A program made the translations under genes and the position numbers. Below, one piece after another: positions 25,017-36,353 of a stretch of DNA of 64,000 bases (the first letter of the stretch is position 1; the number at the start of each line of letters is the position of its first letter). The stretch covers positions 868,001 to 932,000 of the forward strand of contig NC_089567.1 of assembly GCF_040115645.1 (NCBI RefSeq), given 5' to 3'. Source of the stretch: Euwallacea fornicatus. Taxonomy: Eukaryota; Arthropoda; Insecta; Coleoptera; Curculionidae. Under the pieces are notes generated by a model. That model was not told the origin of the DNA, ran no database searches, and was given only the letters and a program-made list of their open reading frames with translations.

Positions 25017-25220
25017 ATGAAAACGGATCGGTGCCTTTGTGTCGAACTGATACGATTCGTGTGCATCTCCACCCTAATTGTGACCTCGGCAGCCAATTTA
25101 GAAAATCGCATTAGAAAGAAGCTTCATCGATTTTCCGCTAATCATCGACCTAAAGACGCTCGCTTCAGCTCGTTGTACTCAATTACCTCCAAAAACTCTG
25201 CACTTGCCGTAATAAATTAA
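25017..25220 (+). CDS. Possible small secreted peptide (speculative)
   Basis: A 67-codon frame whose first about 26 residues (with RFVCISTLIVTSAANL) could be a signal peptide, followed by a basic tail. It has no recognised family. It lies just beyond the 3' end of the large minus-strand gene on the opposite strand, so it may be chance antisense sequence. Confidence 0.15.
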   Translation: MKTDRCLCVELIRFVCISTLIVTSAANLENRIRKKLHRFSANHRPKDARFSSLYSITSKNSALAVIN

Positions 25221-25431
25221 GGCCTTTATCGTATTTTCCTTGAGGTGGAGGGCCTCAAGTTCTAAAATTACCCACATTAACATGATTTCTCTCGCATTCC
25301 TTTTCCAAATAATCTCACTTGTTGTTCTAAATATCAGTAGGTTTCGCTGAATGAAAACAACTCCCTTCACATGGGTAACAATAACCAATTCAATATAATA
25401 CTGATATATCACATATTTACAAACATTAAAC

Positions 25432-28400
25432 CTACGTTGCTACATAGAAGTACAATCTCTTGGTCGGATCTTTTTCGAACACAGGCTTTCTAGTAGTATC
25501 ATCCTCCTCATTCTCTTCCTTTTCCTTCAACTCTTCAGTCTCATCGTTTATCTTCTTAGGAGCCCTTAATAGAATCCTCCTCTGGGGCTTGGCCCTCTCT
25601 TCCACAACATCCCCTTCTACAGCCAACTGGTCGATCTCCGAAGAAGATATGGTAACTGGGACTTTTTGAGATCCTAGCTTGTTTACTTCTTTGGGAAGCT
25701 GAGGATCAGTATAGTAGTGGTCAGGCTTTCGCACTATATCCGAAAGTTTTGCTATTGGTTTCGCGATTTCAACTAGTTTCTTCGTTGTACTTTTAGAGTC
25801 TAGTTTGGAGATTAAACGAACGGGCTTCTGCGCATCTTCTGTAATTTTCAGAGATTTTTCAGTTGTAGTTAATTTTACGGGCGTTTGTTCATCTGATACG
25901 GGCTCTGAGTCAGATTTTTCAATCGTTTCTTCCTGCTTGTCTTCATCTGACTCAGCTTCCTGCTCCTCTTCGTCTGAGTCAGCTTCCTGTTTGTCTTCCT
26001 CTGAATCAGCATCATTCCACGAGTGGCCTGGTTTCGAAGCTTCGTCTCCATTCTTCGGACTTGGAGTTACAGATTTTGAAGTTGGCTCTGGGGTGTCTTC
26101 TTCAAGTGACTCAAGATCCTCATCCGAATTTTCAGGTTCATCCTCAACAGGGTCAATATAGTCAGGGTCATGTCGACTCTTATCAATTGCTCCTTTGTCT
26201 TCTTCAGATCGTTCGTCATTTTCTTCGGAGTCTTCATCTGTCTTGTAATTATCCTCATGTTTCTGGGTGTTGTTATAAACCGGATCCTTGATGGCAACAT
26301 CTACTTTTTTAGAAGGCTCTGAAACAAGGTGAGGTGAAAACTTGAAATTGTGATAGACATAGTGGCCTTTAAACTTACCATTTACGTTGAGTACTTCTTC
26401 TGCGTCTTCTATTTCTGCAGAAGCGGCAGTATCTTCGTCTTCTACATAGTCGTCAGAAGTTGCTTCAGTATCTCCATCACTTTTGCCCTCTTCTTCTTCT
26501 TCTTCATCTTCTTTTTCTTTTCGATAGTTGCCCCCATGCTTCTTAGTTTTATCATAGTTTTTGTCTAAAATAACTACATCCTGTTTATTGATATTTTGTG
26601 TTGCTCCCTGCTCATCTGAGTTGCTAGAATTATTATCTACAGTTTCAACATCTTCTTTCTTGTCGTTTTCTATCTCTTTTTGTTTCTTGATTTTCTTGCT
26701 CTTCGTGGTTTCTTTATTTTTCGTATTGATGTTTTGCGTGATTTTCTGCTTTTTAGTTTTGCTTTCATTATTATCTTCTATTTCGACATCCTTTTTTTTG
26801 TCATTTTGCGTTGCTTTGTGTGGCTTAGTTTTGATGTTGTTGCGGTCTATGTGATCAACATTATTCTTTTTATTATTACGATCTTCGAGCTTTTTGGATT
26901 TACCATCGTTCGTTTCTACTATTTTTACATGTTTTATCTTGTTGCCTTTCGGAGGGCGTTTTCTTTTAGTTTTGTCATTGTCCTTTTCCTCAATGTCAAT
27001 ATTCTTAGTCTTGTCATTTTCTGTGGCTTGAGCTCCGTTGTCTGCTTCCACGGTGCCGCCGTTGGCACTTTTTATTTTCTTTAGGGGCTTCTGAGATGGG
27101 GTATTTACTTCACAGTCCTTTTTGGAATCATTGCGGTTTCTTGAGCGCTTGCTGCCAGTTATGTCTTTTTCCAAGTGGTCGACCTCGTCCCTGGGAACCA
27201 TCACATTTTTACCAGTTTTTTTTACTACATTGGACTGCTTCCGCAGTAGATGAACATTTTCAGTACTAGTTTCTTCGTCTTCATCACTTTCGTGGTTTAC
27301 ATTCTCTAATTCTTCAACTTCATCCACATTTTCCTCAGGTGCCTCGTCAACAGGTGACTCATCAAGATCCTCATCCTTCTCTTCCTTTTTGTCCTCCTCC
27401 TCCTCCTCCTCCTCTCGTCTGTTAGCATCTCCACGTTTTTTAATTTGTTCGTATCGGATATTGCCATTTTTAATCACTTCTTTAACAAAATCCTTTTGGC
27501 TCTCACTAGTATCGACTTTATCGCCTACTCCTTCAAAAGGTGGTTCTTCCTCCTCTGTGTTTAATCCCCGATATTTTCCTTTACGACCAATTTTATTGAA
27601 GGCAAACTTGGGTTTTCCAAATTCGATGTCGTCTTTAATTTCTTCGTAGATTCTGTCGATTTCAGGCTCGTCTGCAATGTGCGAGAGAAGGTTAGTCGTT
27701 TTGTTCTAAAGACGATATCGCATATGATTGTATTAGCAACGAAAAAGGTACAGCTGAGTTTCTCGATACCTTGAAATCGATGTGAATATATGGAAAACCG
27801 AAAAAATATATAGATATTTTTAGCGTATCGCTGCATCGTATGCCTTCTTAGGCTATCGATTTTCATAAGAACAAGCCATTTTTATTACTCGTTATTCGTA
27901 CTATTACTGTTGATCTAAATTAGTCGGAGCTTTTTCTCATTCTGCAAAATATAATTTTGAAGCAAATTCAACTGCCCAACCCATAAAAGCCTGAAATATC
28001 AATAAAAAATACATGATATGGCTTTAAAGTGCCATTATTAACTTGGTGAATAATACATGTGTTTGCTACCTACCTACGCGGCTATCAGGTCACGTGTATG
28101 TACATCTGGAAATGTGCAACGAAGTTCTTGTGCAACATAATAAAAACATTGTTTATAATAAACACTAAATGAAAGTCATTTGAAGTGTACCAAAAAGATA
28201 TTTAATGCTATTTTACAATATTTACAAAAGCCCCAGATTTTTACACGCTCAACATCTTTCAGGTACCTAAATATCCCAAACGATGTTTTCCATAATCGTT
28301 CAAGCCCTCGAAATCATCAGCACTGAGGCTTCGTCGAACGATCCTCTCAACAGATTCCTCATCCTCCTCCTGTCGTTCGGTCGTGTATCTTATTCTCACA

Positions 28401-31400
28401 GGTCTCCTCCTGTACACTCTTTTAGTTTTGCTCGGACTCTCGGCAACTGTCGCTTCAGTGCTTTGATTCACTGGATACACTCTTTCCACCTAAAAGTACA
28501 TGATTTTACAACAATTGGTTATGTACACTAAGAAGATGAAGAAAAGACAAACTTTTTCAGTTGCTTCAGCTGATTCTGTCGATGAAGGTTTTCGAGTGGT
28601 GCGGAACCCTCCAGGCACTAATCTCCTGCGAGTGGGACTTCTCCTCGTGACAACATTGGAGTTAGTGGAAGTTTCTTCGATGATACTGTGAGTGGTAGGC
28701 CGAGTGCCCCTCCGAATCTGAACTGTAAGGTAACTTTGATTGGTTGATCTGGATATGATTCAAACTCAGTACCAGTCCTCTGAGTCGTTGTGGTGCTGGA
28801 AGTCGGATCCAAGCTATACACCGTCACCGTCTTCTCAGTATTCAGGTGGTTTGTTTGGTGGCTCACAATAGGTCTGTCAATGCTCTCGTCTTTTTGAATA
28901 AGTCGCGATGGTTCAGTATTGCTGTTGAAGTGGGTGTGTGGATAATGATGCGTGGTTGCTCTCTCTTCCGGGGGAGGCCTGCTGACGATCTCCTCTTTAA
29001 CTTCTGAGGGCTGCTTCGAGTGAGACCTGTCTATGGTTTTGTATCTGGAGTAGTCTATGGGGGTTTTAGGACTCAGTGGCTTGAGTTTCGGTAAGTACTC
29101 GCTGATGTCGAAGATCTGGATATCGCCCGGATTCACTCCTTGGCCCCCTGGGGCGTTCTGGACGAACTCTGCAAAGATTATTTTGAATCTATATTGAAAC
29201 AAAGCCAGTGGCTTTGAGGAACCAAAATTTTGTATTGTGAGCATTTAGCTGTGTAAGTGTGTTCATGTAAGTAAAAGTTTTTGTATTACATACCATAATT
29301 GACGAGTGCTACTACATATATTATTTCTGTAATGCACAATAACATGAAAAATGTATAAACAAATAATTTTTAAATGCAAATTTTAACACGATGTAGTGAA
29401 AATCGATAAAAAAGTCACAACTGCGACCAAGTTTTAGGTTGTATGTAATTCTGGGTAAATTCCGGTATACTGAAAGCACGTCAAGTTATTTGTAAGCTCG
29501 GGCTAGTGGAAGTCAGCGTGATCAAACTATTTAGGGTCGTAAACTTAAAAGTTTATGGTTTACTTTATGCCATAACTGTCGACGGAACTGCTTTTATTAT
29601 TTAAAATTTATATATTGGGAATAAGAGTTATTACAGAAACAAGGCTCAATTAAGCACACTGTGGTAGCATAGACTGGCCTCCGTGCAACCCGCATTTAAC
29701 ACATTTCGATTTTTACCTTTGGAGTTAGAATTGCATAACTATAATGCGATAAAACTTTTTAAAAATATGTTTGCATATGTTATGCACGGGAACGACATAT
29801 TCAGGAAAAGTATGAAAGTTTACATGAATTTCTGATGCCGAGCGGCACGAAGCACAATGAGTTTGTATTATCAGTGTTTTCTGTCTATCCGAAAGCGACC
29901 AGTTTTGTTTTAATTTACTCACTTTTAACGTTTTTATACAGGTCGGTCTGCATGTAATACTCCTTAGCGAGGTCGTATGGAGTCATGTACTTAAGTCTGG
30001 GAAACATTCTTTCGAGAACGTGTTTCTGAACAAAGTTTTCAGGAATGTCTGACCGCGTTGGGGACTCGATTTTCGGTAAAAAGTCCCCAACATTAAAAAT
30101 TTTCAAGTTCGAGATTTGTCTAACTTGTCGTGAGTGTGTTTTGCCTGAAATCAGTGTTTTCAGTTGTGATCAATCTGCAGATTCTGTCAATCGTTCAGCA
30201 CATGCAGAAAATATAAAGGCTTTACCTGGGCTACCATCGTCATCATTGTCGTCATCTTCCTCATCCTCTTTGGTACTTTCCGGTTCCAGAGTACTGGAAA
30301 CAGGTTCCACCTTACTTTGACTAACTTTATGGTCCTCGATGGGTTTGTAGTTTTTATCGCTTTTAACTTTGGACAAGATGCTCAAATACTCCGGAGGATT
30401 TGTGCTTTTAGGATCAACTGTATAGATCGATGTAGTCGTGGTGGCAGTGCCTGCAAGTGAAAGTTTCAAAGAAATAATAATTGAACTAGCTAAATTACCG
30501 GAAATCTTACCAGGTTTGGCAGTGGTCGGATCAGGAATATTTTTATATGTAGGATCGTTCTTAAGCTTAGCTACAAAGTCTAACAACCCTTTTCCCTTTG
30601 GGGGAGGAGTAGCCGTGGCCAGAAGCAACTTCGTTGTTGCTTTTTCTGGGGGGGTTGGGTGCGTAGCACCTTCAGCTCTTTCAAGGTAAACCCCGGGTGT
30701 GTCCTAAAACGTAATCAACAATGATACCATCTAATGCTCCATTCTTCATTGTCAAAAGAACTTACGGCAACTTCGATTTCTTCATACTCCTCTTCTTCGG
30801 ATGTTTCGTCTTTTGGTTTATTGTGATAAACTATTCTTCCAGTGTTCTCATCATAATGCCAATTCCTAGGCCTGTGAGGCACGTAATCATCAATATCTTC
30901 ACTAGAAGAAGACTTTTCTATGCCTTCGTTTTGCTGACCTAAAAATGAAAAAAAAAACTGTTTCTGAGTTCAACAGTATTTTCTACAGTACCTCTGCTTC
31001 TCGAGACGTCAGCATAGGCGGGTCGAGTGGCGTGTCTTTTGGGCCTCGCGAGGTGCGCAACCCTTCTTCGCAATAAGCTCTCATTAGGCGTAATGCTATT
31101 TGAGGTGAATTCAGAGTAGGGCTTCGCCCTTCCGTGTAAGGGTGGCTTCAGCCCCAAGAAATAATATTTGTTTAAGCCGCGCGAAGGGGTACTTTCCGGA
31201 ATGTCATCTTGGAACTCGGTGACTGGAGCTGGTGATTTGGTTTGAATTTGTTCTGTTACGGTAGCGGGTATAATCGTACGGTACTCATAAACCTTTAAAG
31301 TAACATTTCTACTACGTCTGCATTAAATTGTGGGATATTAGATACCTGCTGAGGAACATTGTTAGTGCTCCTGACATGTAAATCTTCCGGTGGTACTATA

Positions 31401-34400
31401 GTTCGGTATTGGAAGTTTGTAGGTGGTACCAAACCAATTATTTGTTCTCCTTCTTCTAGAAAGTCAATGATATCGTAAGGCTGCTGATTATGCAGAGTGT
31501 TTTGATCGATGATTTCTTCTTCTGTGGTGGTTTTTTCAGTAGTACTGGTAGTGGCGGTAACAGGATTTCTGTGTCTCTTAATTTGCTTTGTATGTTTAGG
31601 TCTGCCAGTGGTCAGATGGTTGTGCCTCTTCAGATTCAGCTTAGACGGGACCCATTCTTCATTGAAGTTGTTCTAAAGCGTCGAATTATTATTTAGGTTG
31701 ATATGCAAGAGCATAGCTTACCGATTGATGGGAACTATCTGTTTGAAATTTCTTGACTCTATTAATGGGTTGTATCTGATTTGGCGGTGGCAATGACGGA
31801 TCTACTAAGGTTTTACTGGTTACGGCATTGGGCTCGGCAAAATCTGAATTGACCCGAACTGGTACTACCTCCAATGTTGTTGAATTTTTAATATTGTTAA
31901 GTACGTCTGCGAACACCGTTAACTGTTCACTGGGCTTAATTTCTTCTTTGTAGAACACTTCACTCATGACCTAAAACAAGCCCCATATCAGATGACACCA
32001 TAAATCCTGTTAGGGAAAATACCATATGCTTAGGTAGTACTGTAGTGGAGGCAGTGTTAATTACTGAAAAGGGTGTCGTAGGGGGCAAGAATTCATTCAC
32101 ATCGAATATCTGGTACAAAGGCTTTCTGGGTCTCCATCTGTTTCTCCTCAATGCTTCTGCATTTGACGATTCAGTATCTCCATCGCTTCTCAAACCGTCC
32201 TTTGAAGTGTTCAAAATTTTTGGTTGCCTTTTCGTCTCATCCGCCCCTTTTGCTGTGATTTCAATTGCATCACTTTTTTCAATCTGAGGAATATTAACAG
32301 TTTCTGATTTCTTGGCAGCAGTAACTTCAGCTGTTGAATCGTCGGAATCGTCATCATCATCTTCGTCTTCAGGCAAGTGATCCAGTAATACTATCTGATC
32401 ATAGATATTATTTGGAGTTAGTTTGATGGTATACTTGGGGGTTGTAATCAAGGTAATGGGGGCACTTGGAGTCGTAGCGATTACAGGCGATTGTTCTTTG
32501 ATATGCAGAGGCATGGATGCTCTTCTATTAAACCTTATACTTTCCGCCTCAGCAGTCTCTTGCGCAGTACTATTAGTACCAAGCTCCTTAAGTTTTTCTA
32601 TGTTTTTAGCCAGCGTTTCATCATTCGTGTCACCTTGGTTAAGCATTCCATTGGTGACCTGCTCCGTTGCTTTAGTTTTTGGTTCTACCACAGCATCATT
32701 AGTATTAAGTGCAAGGTCACGGAATATTGGTTTAGGAGTATCAATAGTTTCCTCTTTGAAGAACGGACTATCCAAAGGATTTTCCCCAAAGTACCTAGAG
32801 GGGAAATATCAGATTAGTCGAATTTACTTTTTTTGTTCTGGGGGAGATACCGCAGCTTCAAGCAATCAATTTTATCACCGAGTTCAATCTTAGGACCCTC
32901 AGGATATGGGGGATATTCATCAGCAGCATCTTTACTATCTTCGTCATCATTCTCTTCTTCCGGCTTTGCGTTTGCGTGGGCGCTTTCAATTTTCTCTGGT
33001 ATGGGTTGGATCTCCTGCACTACATCTGGACATTCAAACTGGTCAGCCTTTTTGTAAAAAGACAACTCCCCTGGGTGCTTTACTGGAGCTCTCTTTAGAT
33101 CTTCCACATATCTTAGAGGGGAATCTTTGTTTATGCCTATAACTGGGGTTAGAAAGGCATTTTGTTTTGTTACCTTATGGATCGGGGGACTTACCAGGTA
33201 AGTTGTAGTAAGGAAATTTCTCCCAATCAGTTCCTTTAGGTTTGGCAGGGGAAGCGAAAGAATGCTTGATATTGTCTATGAAATCTGTATCAATCTCCAC
33301 TTCTTCGTAAGGACTTTCCTCTGTTGCCCTCTTCTTCCTACTAACTTTTTTTCCCTTAGAGTTAGATTTTTTAAATGCTTTAGCTGTTAAAGCTTCAATA
33401 CTTGATACAGTACTGGATTCAGTTGTGCTGTCTTCTTTTAGATTTTCAGTTCCTTCACCGCCTTTAATATTTATTTCTTTTTCTTCATTTTCACTCTTAG
33501 TCACCAATTTTTTTCCATCTACATCATCTTGAGATTTCTTTGATAGTTTCTTTACAATTTTCGGGAATATTTTCACGTACTTCTCCTTCTTCGTGGTATT
33601 ATTTGGTTGTACTACGAACTTAACTTTGCTTTGTATTTCCAGCTGAATATCTCCATTGTCTTTGTCCGTGACTTCAGTTGTTGTAACTGCTTTGGAGGCT
33701 CTAAAGTTCTTCGATTTATTCACGGTTCCATTCGGTCCTTTTGATGCTTCCTCATTTTCTTTACTCTCTTCAGTAGGATATGAGGTATCAGAAGTTATTG
33801 AATCTAGCAAAGGCTCAGATGGACGATCTAAAATAGGCATTTATATGTAGAAAACTTCAGTGGGCAAATAAAAAGTCAACCGGTTTCACCTAAAATTGGA
33901 ACAACTTTTGTGTTTTCGGTTCTACTATCAGCTTCATCATCCTCTTCTTCCTCGTCGTCGTCAACTACTTCAGGTTTTACTTTTTTTTGAGTACGTTGTG
34001 CCTGTTTATTCTTCTCTACATGAGCATAATCCTGGTCTTGCTCTGCTTTCTTTTCATGTCCTGCATGGTCATAAGCAGCGTCTTCATACCTATGATTATA
34101 GATCCCCTCATAATTGATATAAAGGCTGAATAAATTAAAATACACACCCCTCCTCAGAGTACACAGTTTGCACTTTAGAGTCCTTAACCACCTCCTTCAA
34201 CTTTCCATGTTCATCTTTTTTGGAGGGCAAATGGGAAACATCTTCAGTGTTCCTGACTTGCGTATACAGTTTTGTAGGAACAAACTCTTCCTCTCCTTTA
34301 CTTTGATTTCTATCATCTTCATAGTTTGTGGAGTCGTCTTCATCATCTGCTTCATGTTTTATTTGACGCGTTCTAGCAGATTTCAAATGCTTTGGATTTT

Positions 34401-36353
34401 CAGTTTCTTTGAATGGATCGTACACGATCAAAGGTCTTGGAGTTCGTGGAGGTTTAATCCAGGCATAATTGTAATAAGGTGATACTAAAAATATGAGTAT
34501 GACCAGGAGTTTTTCCCATGCTCTGCAAATATGTCTTTACCTCCCGTCGAAGCAGTTCTAGGATTTGCAGGGGATTGAGGTTGAATCTCGTGAGCAAAAT
34601 GTGATTTTTGCTCATTGAAGAACATCTCTAACTCATCAAAAACGTCGTGTCCATCGGGCTTCCTAGCATCTTCTGGTAGATTATGAAACCTAACAGTCAT
34701 TCACTAGAATTTAATGGAAAATGATTGGTAAGAATCAAACCTGTGTGGGGAGATGTGAGGCCTGTGCTTCACCCCCTTTTTAGCCCACATTCCTTGGCCC
34801 GGATAAATTGGTTTTGTAGGTATAGGCTTAGGTTCAGCGTGGTCGCTTTCTGGTACCTGCTTTTGTGGTTCGACTTTAGCTTCAGCTTCCACTGTTTTTT
34901 CTTCCCTATTTTCCTGAGGTGCAACAGGTTTTCGTTCCTCTTTGACTTTGTAACCTTTAGTGACTTTTTCAATTTTAGGAGGATTTTCATCTACTTCTTC
35001 CTCTTCCTCTGATTCCTCCTCCTCCTCCTCAGCACCTTCCTTGGATTCTTCGTCAGATTCGGCTTCTTCTTCCTCTCCTTCAGGTTCCTCATCAGGAATC
35101 CGATCGTCTTCGTCGCCCAAACGCTCTTCATCCGTATCCCTATCTGGTTCGTGCAGAGTGTCATCCCTGTATGTCTTTGAGTACTCAAATTCTGGACTGA
35201 AAAACCAAATCCATTGTGGCTCATTAAATATAAAAGAATAATTTATAATTTTAAACCTACAAGTCGAAATATTTTTTGGGCAGCTGTTTTATTCTCTCTT
35301 CCACAAAGTTTCTGCTGGAGCTTCTGGCATTAGAATCATGATGTTTCGATGATTTGTAACCTGGTTTTTCAGTAATATTATCTTGCGGCTTTTGCTTCTT
35401 AAATACTTTTTTGCTCTCTTTTTTCTGGTAAGGGTCAATATTGTTCTGCTTCTTGTTAGAACCCTGCACTAACACTTTAGTGTATCCCTCAGTTACGAAA
35501 GAATTTCTGGGCTTGGTAGTAGTAATTATTACATCCTCAGGATTATTCTCTAGGAAACCCAGAGGACTTAAGGTCGAAAAATCCCCGGTGGCTGGCACTA
35601 TGAATGTATCCTCGACGGGCCTTTGCCTGATCGGAGTTCTGCAAGAGATTTCTAACTGAGATGTTCATAGAAGGGCATAAGGGACGGTACCTAACAGTTG
35701 GTGGTTGAGGATACCTGTTACCAGTATTCGGGGCCACAGGCTTGATTCTTAAAACGTCACTTGGCAACACCTTGAAGCCTTGATATGACTGAAGAGGTTT
35801 CTGGTCAGTCTTTTGAGTCAGCTGCTTGAGGTACTCTAAGTTGGCCCTCACTTGTTCGGGCAACTCAGGGTCCAGGAAGGACATCACCGGTAATTCTGGA
35901 TATTTATACCTAGGATTTAGTAGCGGAGGCAGCGACTTTTCCGCCTGGATTGTTTCTTGAGAGGTCGGAGTAAGAGACAAAGTTTCAGGCTGCAGGAGAG
36001 GGACTGTGTATAAGGGCGCGATTGAGGGTGAATGCTGGCTTTGAGGGAGGTAACTCTGGTCTTGGTAAACCGAAGTTTTCCCATGTTTCTTGGAAGATTT
36101 CCCCAAAGGAGCGAAGAAAGTTAATTGTGAGCTGGACTGATCTGCAGATATCGCGAAGAGTTGAAAAGCATAGCAATAATAATGATTTTTTACGATTACC
36201 TTGGCTATCTCCACTGAAAGACCTTCTTGGATGACTGTGCCGTGCGTCATATCTACTTTCTTCTACATTCCACTCATGAGGAATCCGGATGCCACTCACT
36301 AAGTCACTTAAAGTCCAAACACTAAAGAGCAAAGCACTGCAAATCGTCCACAT
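25432..36353 (-). CDS. Giant acidic, probably secreted protein of unknown family, 22 exons
   Basis: Exons, downward: 36353-36200, 36141-35691, 35638-35261, 35196-34741, 34689-34541, 34484-34148, 34125-33890, 33827-33195, 33142-32851, 32794-32023, 31970-31722, 31672-31346, 31292-30992, 30938-30766, 30703-30511, 30450-30226, 30144-29923, 29168-28773, 28722-28553, 28489-28267, 27671-26379, 26318-25432. All junctions use GT-AG and keep frame: 8517 nt, 2838 residues. The first in-frame ATG (36353) opens a hydrophobic segment ending near residue 21, a likely signal peptide. The rest is mostly disordered: Glu/Asp runs (for example after residue 340), Lys/Asn repeats from exon 21, and basic sites such as RKKR at 884-887. 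IFDVNEFLP-type motifs occur near 1258, 1791 and 1868, and an 18-residue repeat near 1677 and 1722. No enzyme domain is seen. Extracellular matrix or cuticle roles are possible but unsupported. The tail (residues 2113-2838) could instead be a separate gene, though no start was found for it. Confidence 0.8.
26319..26378 (-). other. 60-base in-frame intron, candidate exitron
   Basis: Between exons 21 and 22 of the giant gene. The donor GTAAGT and acceptor TTTCAG are strong, but the 60 bases contain no stop and are a multiple of three. Retention would add 20 aromatic- and His-rich residues (KFKGHYVYHNFKF) to an otherwise acidic protein. Confidence 0.6.
28259..28266 (-). other. Alternative stop if exon 20 donor is not used
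   Basis: Reading through the exon 20 donor (G|GTACCT) meets TGA at 28261-28259, giving a 2114-residue form lacking the Lys/Glu-rich tail. The main model splices here because the acceptor at 27672 restores frame into a long open exon. Confidence 0.4.

Noticed and set aside
25432..27477. Treating the 681-codon acidic frame as a separate intronless gene
   Set aside because: Its apparent start is a GTG within a longer open exon that continues to an acceptor at 27672 in exact phase with the exon 20 donor at 28266.
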